Below are positions 23,181 to 34,909 of a DNA stretch of 64,000 bases, piece after piece. Below the pieces are notes generated by a model. That model searched no databases, was not told the origin of the DNA, and was given only the letters and a program-made list of their open reading frames with translations. How positions within the stretch are numbered: the first letter of the stretch is position 1; each line of letters opens with the position of its first letter. This stretch comes from Antedon mediterranea. Lineage: Eukaryota; Echinodermata; Crinoidea; Comatulida; Antedonidae. Position numbers and translations under genes: made by a program. The DNA lies in the NCBI RefSeq assembly GCF_964355755.1, contig NC_092679.1, positions 10,346,932 to 10,410,931 of the forward strand. Reading direction: 5' to 3'.

Positions 23181-25530
23181 AATTAATGTACGATCCCGTT
23201 TAACACTGTTCTCAACTATAGTCATTTTGGTATACTTGAGCACAGTGATAAAGAATAGGATAAACTTAACAATATACAACAAAAAACATTAATGTACGAT
23301 CCAGTTTAACACTGTTCTCAACTATAGTCATTTTGGTATACTTGAGAACAGTGATAAAGAATAGGATAAACTTAACATTATACAACAAATAACATTAATG
23401 TATGATCCCGTTTAACACTGTTCTCAACTATAGTAATTTTGGTATACTTGAGCACAGTGATAAAGAATAGAGGATAAACTTAACAATATACAACAAATAA
23501 CATTAATGTACGATGTAGTTTAACACTGTTCTCAACTATAGTCATTTTGGTATACTTGAGCACAGTGATAAAGAATAGGATAAACTTAACAATATACAAC
23601 ATATAACATTAATGTACGATCCCGTTTAACACTGTTCTCAACTATAGTCATTTTGGTATACTTGAGCACAGTGATAAAGAATAGGATAAACTTAATAATA
23701 TACAACAAATAGCATTAATGTACGATCCAGTTTAACACTGTTCTCAACTATAGTCATTTTGGTATACTTGAGCACAGTGATAAAGAATAGGATGAACTTA
23801 ATAATATACAACAAATAACATTAATGTACGATCCAGTTTAACACTGTTCTCAACTATAGTCATTTTGGTATACTTAAGCACAGTGATAAAGAATAGGATA
23901 AACTTAATAATATACAACAAATAGCATTAAGGTATGATCCCGTTTAACACTGTTCTCGACTATAGTCATTTTGGTATACTTGAGCACAGTGATAAAGAAT
24001 AGGATAAACTTAATAATATACAACAAATAGCATTAATGTACGATCCCGTTTAACACTGTTCTCGACTATAGTCATTTTGGTATACTTGAGCACAGTGATA
24101 AAGAATAGGATAAACTTAATAATATACAACAAATAACATTAATGTACGATCCAGTTTAACACTGTTCTCAACTATAGTCATTTTGGTATACTTAAGCACA
24201 GTGATAAAGAATAGGATAAACTTAATAATATACAACAAATAGCATTACGGTATGATCCCGTTTAACACTGTTCTCGACTATAGTCATTTTGGTATACTTG
24301 AGCACAGTGATAAAGAATAGGATAAACTTAATAATATACAACAAATAGCATTAATGTACGATCCCGTTTAACACTGTTCTCGACTATAGTCATTTTGGTA
24401 TACTTGAGCACAGTGATAAAGAATAGGATAAACTTAATAATATACAACAAATAACATTAATGTACGATCCAGTTTACACTGTTCTCAACTATAGTCATTT
24501 TGCTTTAGTTAAGCACAGTGATAAAGAATAGGATAAACTTAATAATATACAACAAATAACATTAATGTATGATCCCGTTTAACACTGTTCTCGACTATAG
24601 TCATTTTGGTATACTTGAGCACAGTGATAAAGAATAGGATAAACTTAACAATATACAACAAATAACATTAATGTATGATCCTGTTTAACACTGTTCTCGA
24701 CTATAGTCATTTTGGTATACTTGAGCACAGTGATAAAGAATAGGATAAACTTAATAATTTATTTTATTTATTTTATTTTATTTTATGTCTTTTGGCAATG
24801 TGGCCAAGGATTACCAATAGTGAATTAATCACTGTCCTATCAGATAGGTCGTAATCCCCCTGATACATGGGCTATTGTGTGAACCAGTTCACCGGGGTAA
24901 CCCCCTATAATATACAACAAATAGCATTAATGTATGATCCCGTTTAACACTGTTCTCAACTATAGTCATTTTGGTATACTTGAGCACAGTGATAAAGAAT
25001 AGGATAAACTTAACAATATACAACAAAAAACATTAATGTACGATCCCGTTTAACACTGTTCTCAACTATAGTCATTTTGGTATACTTAAGCACAGTGATA
25101 AAGAATAGGATAAACTTAATAATATACAACAAATAGCATTAATGTACGATCCAGTTTAACACTGTTCTCAACTATAGTCATTTTGGTATACTTGAGAACA
25201 GTGATAAAGAATAGGATAAACTTAACAATATACAACAAAAAACATTAATGTACGATCCAGTTTAACACTGTTCTCAACTATAGTCATTTTGGTATACTTG
25301 AGCACAATGATAAAGAATAGGATAAACTTAACAATATACAACAAATAACATTAATGTACGATCCAGTTTAACACTGTTCTCAACTATAGTCATTTTGGTA
25401 TATTTGAGCACAGTAATAAAGAATAGGATAAACTTCGAATAAACAGCAAATAACATTAATGTAAGATGCCGTTTAATACTGTTTTAAACTATAGTCATTT
25501 GAGTATAATTAATCACAGATAAAGAATAAG
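23181..25530 (+). repeat. 106-bp satellite array, plus orientation
   Basis: About 20 head-to-tail monomers have a period of 106 bp, counted from successive CGATCCCGTTTAACACTG starts at 23191, 23297 and 23403. Each monomer contains CACTGTTCTCAACTATA and, after a 10-base loop, TATACTTGAGCACAGTG, an imperfect 17-bp stem. Variants alternate between CCCG and CCAG after GAT. A SINE-like sequence interrupts the array at 24758-24905. Confidence 0.92.
24758..24905 (-). mobile_element. SINE-like insertion inside the satellite
   Basis: On the minus strand this piece ends in an A-rich tail made of AAAAT repeats, typical of retroposed elements. The non-repetitive part includes GGTTACCCCGGTGAACTGG and GGGGGATTACGACC. 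It breaks a satellite monomer exactly after AACTTAATAAT, and the array resumes with TAATATACAACAA, so a short duplication of TAAT may flank it. There is no clear Pol III A/B box, so it may be a 5'-truncated copy. Confidence 0.6.
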
Positions 25531-25979
25531 ATCAACTTTAATACTATTTATTAAATTAAAAAATAAAAAAACTAATTCTATATTAACACATATTATTTAC
25601 ATATACTTTCACTGCTGATTTCTAGTATAAACAGGCCATAGGCCTATACATGGCTGCAGTCGCGTGCTCAAATTTGAGTTGGTGTTTACCGACCGACCGA
25701 TCGACATAGTGAGCTGTAGAGTCGCGTTTGAATTGCACGCTACTAAAAAGTTCACAAAAACCGTAGGACGGGCACAGGGAAGTTTGTTCGAAACTCCAAC
25801 CCCTCCCCTGGCTATGCGTTTAGATTTTTCATGCCTCCTTTACAAACCAAGATTATTAGAATACTATTAGGAGGATCAAACACAATTCTTGTTGCCAGAT
25901 TTCATTGACATTACAGGTATGAAGTCTATCAATATACAGTACCGCTTAATACAATACTTGTTGAGGCCATATCCATCTA

Positions 25980-26860
25980 TACATTTTAGTGTTATTCCAC
26001 TTTAAAAAAGTCGATTTATATCAATACTCATCAACATACGATATAACGATAGAATTTATTGCAACTTGTCCATGTCGTATTCATCTACAAATAAAGTGTC
26101 TATTACCGTACTTTTAAAAATCTATTTATATCAATACCTATCAACGTATGTACGTGTGCATATTATATATACAAAACTATATACATCAACATAAATGTCA
26201 TATCATCTACAGTCATTAGTGTTATTTCACTTTTAATATTAGTAAATCCAAAGGCAAAATACTGAAATAATAATAATGCTGTGGTCTCAATGGAGATACA
26301 AAAAAAGAAGCGAAAAGCTAAATCAAAACGATAAAGTAAAACAGCCAGAAAAGTTAGCAGAGTTTTCGGGCAACACTAGCCCTTCATCAGTGCAAGTGAG
26401 GGTACTTGTACAAGATAGTGTTATTTAACGTTTAGTCGATTTATATCAATACACTCATCAACATTATGTACGTGCAATTCACGTCAACAATCAATAGTGT
26501 TAATTCCTCTTTTAAAAGTCGATTTATATCAATATACTCATCAACATATGTACGTGTCCACGTCATATTCATCTATAAATATTAGTGTTATTTCACTTTT
26601 AAAAGTCGATTTATCAATATACTCATCAATAAATGTACTTGTCCACGTCATATTCATCTACAAATCAGTGTTATTTCACTTTTCGAAGTCAATTATATCA
26701 ATATAGGCCTACTCATCAACATTATGTACGTGCAATTCACGTCATATTTATCTACAATCATTTGTGTTAATTCCACTTATAAAAGTCAATTTATATCAAT
26801 TACTTATGAACATAATGTACGTGTCCGCGTCATTCATCTACAAATATTATAGTGTTATTA
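25980..26860 (+). repeat. Degenerate 85-90 bp tandem repeat
   Basis: The words GTCGATTTATATCAATA, CTCATCAACAT, TGTACGTGTCCACGTC and ATTCATCTACAA recur in order six or seven times with a spacing near 87 bp where clearest. One monomer has TAGGCCTA where another has TA. A hammerhead-like dispersed repeat lies within it at about 26285-26405. Confidence 0.7.
26285..26405 (-). repeat. Dispersed repeat with hammerhead-like core
   Basis: On the minus strand it reads GCACTGATGAAGGGCTAG, then TGTTGCCCGAAAACTCTG and TTTTCTGGCTGTTTTAC. CTGATGA, a GGGC/GCCC helix and GAAA are in the order of a hammerhead ribozyme. The base pair next to the core and the cleavage-site triplet are not canonical, so activity is doubtful. 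Two more copies lie at 29438-29620. Penelope-like elements often carry such motifs; that origin is inference. Confidence 0.5.
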
Positions 26861-26879
26861 TGTTTTTCATATTATCACT

Positions 26880-28855
26880 GTGCTCAAGTATATGAACATG
26901 ACTATAGTTGAGAACAGTGTTAAACAGAATGGTGTACATTAATGTTATTTGTTGTATATTGTGCTCAAGTATACCAAAATGACTATAGTTGAGAACAGTG
27001 GTAAACGGGATCGTACATTAATGTTATTTGTTGTATATTATTAAGTTTATCCTATTCTTTATCACTGTGCTCAAGTATACCAAAATGACTATAGTTGAGA
27101 ACAGTGGTAAACTGGATCGTACATTAATGTTATTTGTTGTATATTATTAAGTTTATCCTATTCTTTATCACTGTGCTCAAGTATACCAAAATGACTATAG
27201 TCGAGAACAGTGTTAAACGGGATCGTACATTAATGTACGTTTTTTGTTGTATATTGTTAAGTTTATCCTATTCTTTATCACTGTTCTCAAGTATACCAAA
27301 ATGACTATAGTTGAGAACAGAGTTAAACTGGATCGTACATTAATGTTTTTTGTTGTATATTGTTATGTTTATCCTATTCTTTATCACTGTTCTCAAGTAT
27401 ACCAAAATAACTATAGTTGAGAACAGTGTTAAACTGGATCGTACATTAATGTTTTTTGTTGTATATTTTAAAGTTTATCCTATTCTTTATCACTGTGCTC
27501 AAGTATACCAAAATGACTATAGTCGAGAACAGTGTTAAACGGGATCGTACATTAATGTACGTTTTTTGTTGTATATTGTTAAGTTTATCCTATTCTTTAT
27601 CACTGTTCTCAAGTATACCAAAATGACTATAGTTGAGAACAGAGTTAAACTGGATCGTACAATAATGTTTTTTGTTGTATATTGTTAAGTTTATCCTATT
27701 CTTTATCACTGTTCTCAAGTATACCAAAATAACTATAGTTGAGAACAGTGTTAAACTGGATCGTACATTAATGTTTTTTGTTGTATATTTTTAAGTTTAT
27801 CCTATTCTTTATCACTGTGCTCAAGTATACCAAAATGACTATAGTTGAGAACAGTGGTAAACTGGATCGTACATTAATGTTATTTGTTGTATATTATTAA
27901 GTTTATCCTATTCTTTATCACTGTGCTCAAGTATACCAAAATGACTATAGTTGAGAACAGTGTTAAACGGGATCGTACATTAATGTTTTTTGTAGTATAT
28001 TGTTAAGTTTATCCTATTCTTTATCACTGTTCTCAAGTATACCAAAATGACTATAGTTGAGAACAGTGTTAAACTGGATCGTACATTAATGTTTTTTGTT
28101 GTATATTGCTAAGTTTATCCTATTCTTTATCACTGTGCTCAAGTATACCAAAATGACTATAGTTGAGAACAGTGTTAAACGGGATCGTACATTAATGTTT
28201 TTTGTTGTATATTGTTAAGTTTATCCTATTCTTTATAACTGTTCTCAAGTATACCAAAATGACTATAGTTGAGAACAGTGTTAAACTGGATCGTACATTA
28301 ATGTTTTTTGTTGTATATTGTTAAGTTTATCCTATTCTATCACTGTGCTCAAGTATACCAAAATGACTATAGTTGAGAACAGTGTTAAACGGGATCGTAC
28401 ATTGTTGTTGTATATTGTTAAGTTTATCCTATTCTTTATAACTGTTCTCAAGTATACCAAAATGACTATAGTCGAGAACAGTGTTAAACTGGATCGTACA
28501 TTAATGTTTTTTGTTGTATATTGTTAAGTTTATCCTATTCTATCACTGTGCTCAAGTATACCAAAATGACTATAGTTGAGAACAGTGTTAAACGGGATCG
28601 TACATTGTTGTTGTATATTGTTAAGTTTATCCTATTCTTTATCACCGTGCTCAAGTATACCAAAATGACTATAGTTGAGAACAGTGTTAAACGGGATCGT
28701 ACATTAATGTTATTTGTTGTATATTGTTAAGTTTATCCTATTCTTTATCAATGTGCTCAAGTATACCAAAATGACTTTAGTTGAGAACAGTGTTAAACTA
28801 CATCGTACATTAATGTTATTTGTTGTATATTGTTAAGTGTATTCTTTATTCTTAT
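26880..28855 (-). repeat. 106-bp satellite array, inverted orientation
   Basis: About 19 monomers are reverse complements of those at 23181-25530, for example CAAGTATACCAAAATGAC followed by GTTGAGAACAGTG. Some monomers are shortened. Open frames here, such as 28318-28527, are the monomer read through. The two arrays face each other across about 1.35 kb. Confidence 0.92.
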
Positions 28856-29437
28856 TAATTGTACTAAATTATTAAAAGAAACAGTAGTAAGCATAACATT
28901 TCCCCACTCCTACATTAGCATGGTAGCCTGGTAGGACATTGTAATGGTCGCAGGTGGCTCAACTTTATTACTGCAATGGGATGGACATGGTCCTACTACC
29001 ACCTCCATCCAATAGGATTCCAGTAAATTTCCTTTACTACCAATCATAATTCAGTAATTAAATGACCCCTTAAGTTAACAAGGAAATCAGCTTATCCCAT
29101 TATACCGGTAGGCTTCGTCGTTACAGGCGTACTGCGGTAATAGTTGAGAATTCTCAACTAGCCAATTTGGTATATTTTATATACCTGCCCATACATCATA
29201 CATATGTAGTCAGTAGCATACTGACTATTTATTCATATAGGCCTAGCCTAGGCCTAGGTAATTTAAGCTGGTTAATAAAAATTAATAATTACTTCTCGGC
29301 TAGTGTAGTATAGGCCTATAGTCAACTGGTCTGGAGACACGTTAGATTGAGGACAGATGTAGGGCTAGGTAGGCCTCTAGGTAGGACCTCTCTAGCTAGG
29401 CCTAGGCCTATAATATATTCAATTATTCCTTCACTTG

Positions 29438-29620
29438 CACTGATGAAGGGCTAGGCCTATATAGGCCTAGGCTAATCTAATAAGCCTATTAGGCCTAGCC
29501 TGTAGTGTTGCCCGAAAAAAGCTCTGCTAACTTTTCTGGCTGTTTTTGTTTGTAAAAAAAACAGCCAGAAAAGTTAGCAGAGCTTTCGGGCAACACTAAC
29601 TAGCCCTTCATCAGTGCAAG
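29438..29620. repeat. Inverted pair of hammerhead-like repeats
   Basis: The plus-strand copy starts GCACTGATGAAGGGCTA at about 29438. A block rich in AGGCCTA interrupts it at 29449-29500, and it resumes TGTTGCCCGAAAA. The minus-strand copy is at about 29550-29612 and contains CTGATGAAGGGCTAG and TTGCCCGAAAGC. The shared CCAGAAAAGTTAGCAGAGC block meets head to head, so the pair is an inverted repeat of about 60 bp arms. Confidence 0.65.
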
Positions 29621-29759
29621 CGTTCTATACGCTTTATATATATGTATATATAACACATTAGGCAAAGAATTAATTCTAAACCGCCCGGTGATATACTGAA
29701 ATTTAATTTAATTAATTTGAAACGATAAAGATGAGAAAATCGGTGAGAATGAGAAAAAG

Positions 29760-29826
29760 TCGCCCCAACCGAGACTCGAACTCGGACCGTCTGCTTGATA
29801 TGCAGTTGCCCTAACCATTATTACTA
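29760..29826 (-). tRNA. tRNA-derived fragment, 5' part not matching
   Basis: On the minus strand, TGGTTAGGGCAACTGCATAT resembles a D arm and anticodon stem (CTGC, a 7-base loop, GCAG). It is followed by CGAGTTCGAGTCTCGG, a clear T arm with B box. The loop would give anticodon ATC. The 3' acceptor strand GTTGGGGCGA has no complementary 5' strand, so this is a tRNA relic or the head of a SINE, not a working tRNA gene. Confidence 0.5.
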
Positions 29827-29976
29827 TTGGCCTACTAATCTAACCTAGCCTATAATATTGTTTTTTTGTTACATATGTTGTTACTTATTCTAGTATCACA
29901 TCCGATGTTTAATTTATTGCTTTTTATTGTACATTTGTTTCTTAACATAAATTTATAGAATGTCAAAAGATACAGT

Positions 29977-30655
29977 ATGTGGCCAGCAAAAAAGCTAAAA
30001 AGAGGTTTCTCCGTGAAAAGTTCAAGTTTCCATGCTCCATATACAAAGAGTAAGAGAAAACCCATACTGACCATCTTGAGGAAACAATCATCTGAATCAA
30101 GTATTAACATTGAACATATTCCTGAAGAATGTAGAGAGCCAACGCTAGCAGCAATTGTAGAAGGTATTGATTTAATCATTTGTATTTTTCATTCCTCTGA
30201 GGCTCCTTTGTTCTTTAAAGAATGAATTACTTTGTTATTAACATGATGCTTTTAATTATCTTGAAACATTTTCTATCTGTTTTTATCATTAATTTGCATC
30301 ACTATAATTTAATTACACTTTTTAATCAGATGAATGTAATGTACAAATGGAACAAGAACCTGCTGCGCTTTACATGTTCCTGATTCTGATATTCATGTAA
30401 GTCATTTTAGTCAATTTTCACATTTTTATCCTTTTAAAGACAAAATAATCAAAATAGCATGTAGTAGGTTTTAAATGTAATTATTTCGGCTGTAATGTAG
30501 GGTCTTTAATTTGTAATTATTCTCATTTATTAGGTCAAAAATTGCTACCTTGCTGAGTTGATTGCACGAAATGGTATCTCATTGATTGGATTAAAGTCTG
30601 AAGTAATTGTCCTAAAAGATTTCGATGAAAGAAAAAGAAAAATTAATGTTTGTTC
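29977..30655 (+). CDS. Candidate 5' exons of the KDZ-like gene
   Basis: Three exon-like segments precede the better supported part of the gene. The first (29977-30163) encodes a basic peptide that begins MWPAKKLKRGFSV and ends at an AAG|GTATTG donor. The second (30330-30396) lies between an ATCAG acceptor and a GTAAGT donor. The third starts at 30534 after TTTATTAG and encodes VKNCYLAELIARNGISLIGL. Joining the second exon in the phase set by the first leads to an early stop in the third, while another frame (HVPDSDIHV) runs smoothly into it. Either an exon is missed or there is a frameshift. I cannot link the third exon in phase to 34910. Function is unknown. Confidence 0.4.
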
Positions 30656-30771
30656 AATTTAATGTTGTTTTTTTTTTGTATATTTCATTAAGTAAATCAT
30701 AAAAATCTGTATGTGTGTGTGTGTGGGTATGTGTGTGTATCCAACGATCTGATTTCTCTACTACACTGTAT

Positions 30772-33435
30772 TAGTCCAGTCAAAAATCACCCTCACCATG
30801 GTATAAGAACGTACCCTAATCAAATTTCATCCGTAGGTTCTATGTATATAGGTAATAACATTTCTTGATGTTGCGTCTTGCAAAACTTGGGATTTTACGA
30901 GAAAATTAGACTTTTATACCCAATTTATAACCGCCTCATGTCGTATTATTGTGTACAGCGAATTCGACGAAGCGTGACTAAAATTACGAGACGCCGTTAG
31001 CGCCCGTTGAAAAATGCATTAACAAAGCTAAAAACCTACAAAATTAATAGTTTATACAATAATTTAAATATCGTTTACAATAAATTGTATAATAAAATAC
31101 ATAACATATAAAGAAAACCCAAGTATAATCTCAAATATTTACAGATATGTGTTTAAAAATGTACAAATCAAAATGGCCTTCCATAAAATAAAGTGCGCCC
31201 TCACTCGTCATACTTTTATCGGACTTGTATGGATGGTTAAAAAAGGCATTAATTATGAAACACGATGCGGTTTGTTAGTTATTGCCTCTGCAAGAGGCAG
31301 AATATTATATTTTCACAAATATATTTCTAATTTTTATCATGGAAAAAAAGAATTGTATATATTTAAACACATTACAACCTCCAGTATACCATCATGATGG
31401 ATTAAGTGTATATTTGTATATCTGCTGAAGCGTAATGATCTACTACTACTAGTTTTGCTGGTTTTATTTTTAGACATTCTTTTTTTTTCACAGCATTACT
31501 TGCGTGGATATCACAATGCATTGCATATTTTGAACTATCATTCGCGATTATGATCTTAATTAGAGTAAGAACCAATCATTTAAGGATAATCCATTTCGTG
31601 TAGGCCTATACGAAAGATACTAGGCCCCCTACCTCAAGTAGCCCTACTTTCACTTTCCAACAATTATTAAGAGCGTATCAAAGGGGCTGGTTGGCATTCG
31701 TCTGAATCAACATTTATCATTTTTCCTTTTCACCCGCCGATGCCCCCATTGCCAATGGGGAGGAGGAGCCGGTTTGATCCTCTCTGAATCCGTCTGGCCT
31801 TCACATCGTACCGATGTGTGAAGTTTGAGCCAATAAACGTCATTCATGACGATTCTTTAAGTTCGAAGTCGTCTTCCAGAATTCAAAGCATTCTAAATTT
31901 AAAGTATTTTCCCGTTTTTCCACCGTTCACATTTCACTAAATAAAAGAAAGTGAGAATGTTGGAGTGTGATGTAAGATTCGCGAAAAACGACATACTGTA
32001 TTACCCAATTCTCCCAATTTTTTAAGACGTGACGTATATTAAATACATTCTAATATAAAGTGTTTTGGTTGAGAGTAGTCCTACAATTATTATTGGACAT
32101 TTTATACACAAAAGTATGTCATAAACGATCGGTTCACCTCCACGGCCTGAAAGTTCTCACTTGGGACAAAAAAGTAAAGTCCAGAAAAAAAGTTTTATAT
32201 GCATTTATTTCAAATATTGTTATCCGCCGAGTCCGACGCATTTTAATGCATTTAGAAAATTTAAAAAGCTTGGGAGAACACAGTAGTTTAATTTGTTGGC
32301 TTATTCAAATACTTATAAATGACGTTTTAAACCTAAAAGATGTAGGCTATTTTTCCCAAAAGTGAAGATGAACATTAATTAATTAATTGTAAAAGAATAA
32401 CACAGTTATCCGTCAGAAGTCTTCGAACAGAAAGAATCTTCGGTGGCAGGATTACATTTTCTAAAACACGAAATTGTCTCACACATCATACGATATGGAT
32501 GCCAATAAACAATTCAAAGAAAATTAAACAAAACTAACAATCACAAGGATTCTTTGTTGCGGATAACCAATGAGAAAATATTTCAGAGTACTTTATTAAT
32601 GTAAATCTTTATTATATCGTATATGCGAAATGGACTGTCATTTAAAAATGATTCTTACTCAAATTAATATTGACTATAATCGCGAATAAACAAATGCATT
32701 GTGATATCCACGCAAGTAATGCTGTGAAAAAAAGAATGTCCAGAATATAACCAGATAACTAGAAGATCATGACGCTATAGCATATACAATACGGCGCTTC
32801 ACTTAATCCATCATGATGGTAGACTGGAGGTTGTATGTTTAAATATATACAATTCTTTTTTTCTATGATAAAAACTAGAAATATATTTGTGAAAATATAA
32901 TATTCTGCCTCTTGCAGAGGCAATAACGAACAAACCGCATCGGGTTTCGTAATATTAATGCCTTGTATAACCATCCATACAAGTCCGATAAAAGTATGAC
33001 GAGTGAGGGCGCACTTTATTTTATGGAAGGCCATTTTGATTTGTACATTTTTAAACACATATCTGTAAATATTTGAGATTATACTTGAGTTTTCTTGATA
33101 TGTTATGTATTTTATTATACAATTTATTGTAAACTATATTTAAATTATTGTATAAACTATTAATTTTGTAGGTTTTTAGCTTTGTTAATGCATTTTTCAA
33201 CGGGCGCAAACGGCGTCTCGTAATTTCAGTCACGCTTCGTCGCATTCGCTGTACACAATAATACGACATGAGGTAGTTATAAATTGGGTATAAAAGTCTA
33301 ATTTTCTCGTAAAATCCCAAGTTTTGCAAGACGCAACATCAAGAAATGTTATTACCTATATACATAGAACCTACGGATGAAATTTGATTAGGGTACGTTC
33401 TTATACCATGGTGAGGGTGATTTTTGACTGGACTA
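30772..33435. mobile_element. 2.66 kb element with about 750-bp inverted arms
   Basis: The left arm (30772 to about 31555) and right arm (about 32680 to 33435) are close reverse complements. The outer ends are TAGTCCAGTCAAAAATC and its complement, so TA dinucleotides sit at both borders, as expected for a TA-target transposon. A central 1.1 kb segment contains a 101-residue frame (32060-32365, basic, with KSRKKVLYAFISN) that I do not recognise; it may be a transposase relic. The element lies in what appears to be an intron of the KDZ-like gene. Confidence 0.7.
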
Positions 33436-33495
33436 TATTACATATATGGCTTTATCCATATACTATACAAGTATCTCAAGATCAAACTTGTTATT

Positions 33496-34656
33496 TATGG
33501 AACGCCTCCTCTGCCTTTAGTTCACAATGGTCATGCAGTACACACCAATCGTCATGCAGTACACACCAATGGTCATGCAGTACACACCAATGGTCATGCA
33601 GTACACACCAATGGTCATGCAGTACACACCAATTGTCGTTCACATTTATCATGCAGTACACACCAATGGTCATGCAGTACAAACCAATCGTCATGCAGTA
33701 CACACCAATGGTCATGCAGTACACACCAATCGTCATTCAGTACACACCAAACATCATGCAGTACACACCAATCGTCATGCAGTACACACTAAACATCATG
33801 CAGTACACACCAATGGTCATGCAGTACACACCAATTGTCATGCAGTACACACCAATCGTCATGCAGTACACACCAATCGTCATGCAGTGAAATATTGCGT
33901 CATTTATACCGCCACCTATCGACAAAATCGAATATCACGTGACGTTTATTAGACGGCTGTAAAACTAGGCCATCGACTCTAAGATTTCTTTTATGTTTGA
34001 CATACTGTACTTATTTTAACCGCTACACATCTCTGTGAATGCTCTGTTTTTTTATATATACAATAATTTATTATGCGAGACACAGGCGCGGCTAGGAGGC
34101 CATTGCAATTATTGAATTCCATAAAAGAAGTTTAAATAGTCTTAGTTTTACAGCCGTCTAATAAACCTCACGTGATATTCGATTTTGTCGATAGGTGGCG
34201 GTATAAATTACGCAATATTTGACTGCATGACGATTGGTGTGTACTGCATGACGATTGGTGTGTACTGCATGACAATTGGTGTGTACTGAATGATGTTTGG
34301 TGTGTACTGCATGACAATTGGTGTGTACTGCATGACGATTGGTGTGTACTGCATGATAAATGTGAACGACGATTGGTGTGTACTGCATGACAATTGGTGT
34401 GTACTGCATGACCATTGGTGTGTACTGCATGACGATTGGTGTGTACTGCATGACGATTGGTGTGTACTGCATGACGATTGGTGTGTACTGCATGATGTTT
34501 GGTGTGTACTGCATGACCATTGGTGTGTACTGCATGACGATTGGTGTGTACTGCATGACCATTGGTGTGTACTGCATGACGATTGGTGTGTACTGCATGA
34601 CGATTGGTGTGTACTGCATGATAAATGTGAACTGAAGGCAGAGGAGGCGTTCCATA
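33496..34656. mobile_element. Foldback element with CATGCAGTACACACCAAT minisatellite arms
   Basis: The ends are TATGGAACGCCTCCTCTGCC and its complement, and GTTATT flanks both (33490-33495 and 34657-34662), a 6-bp TSD. Each arm is a minisatellite of about 20-bp words (GTACACACCAATCGTCATGC with variants GGT, TGT, ACAT) of roughly 17-20 units, plus an inner block with CACCTATCGACAAAATCG. The core (33966-34130) is unique. Very long frames through the arrays on both strands, such as 33384-33890 and 34168-34698, arise because the word lacks stops and are not genes. Confidence 0.85.
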
Positions 34657-34909
34657 GTTATTTACTTGAAAGCCATAGTGGTGTAATGGTTTGGGCATCT
34701 TTAATTAAATTATACTTAGTAGAGATTTCAACAATCTTCTTAAGAAATTATATTGTTTTCCTTATCTCTTTTTTTGTACAAGATGTATTTTTTTAAGATA
34801 ATTATAGCTTTGAAGTGTTTTTATAGTTATTTAATTATTATTACAGGGTATTATATTATTTTATCGTCTTTGTCTTTCTCCAGAATTATAGCCACGTTAT
34901 TATTACAAG

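Larger units (their letters stand above)
20262..29187. other. 8.9 kb block bounded by an inverted repeat and containing opposed satellite arrays
   Basis: GGCTAGTTGAGAATTCTC and following bases at 20284-20308 recur as an exact 25-bp reverse complement at 29142-29166; weaker similarity continues outward through a TATACCA word. Inside are a plus-oriented satellite (23181-25530) and the same satellite inverted (26880-28855). The whole may be one very large inverted-repeat element, but I found no TSD and the segments next to the arrays do not match each other. The block has no gene. Confidence 0.4.

Noticed and set aside
27350-28730. Frames with ITVLKYTKMTIVENSVK repeats
   Set aside because: These are the 106-bp satellite monomer in translation.
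30690-30745. GTGTGTGT run as a regulatory element
   Set aside because: It is a short dinucleotide microsatellite next to an element border, with no further signal.
32060-32365. 101-codon frame as a host gene
   Set aside because: It lies in the core of an inverted-repeat element and has no recognised motif, so at most it is a transposase relic.
33384-34698. Very long overlapping frames on both strands (up to 176 codons)
   Set aside because: They are minisatellite words read through. The word lacks stop codons in several frames on both strands, which explains all of them.
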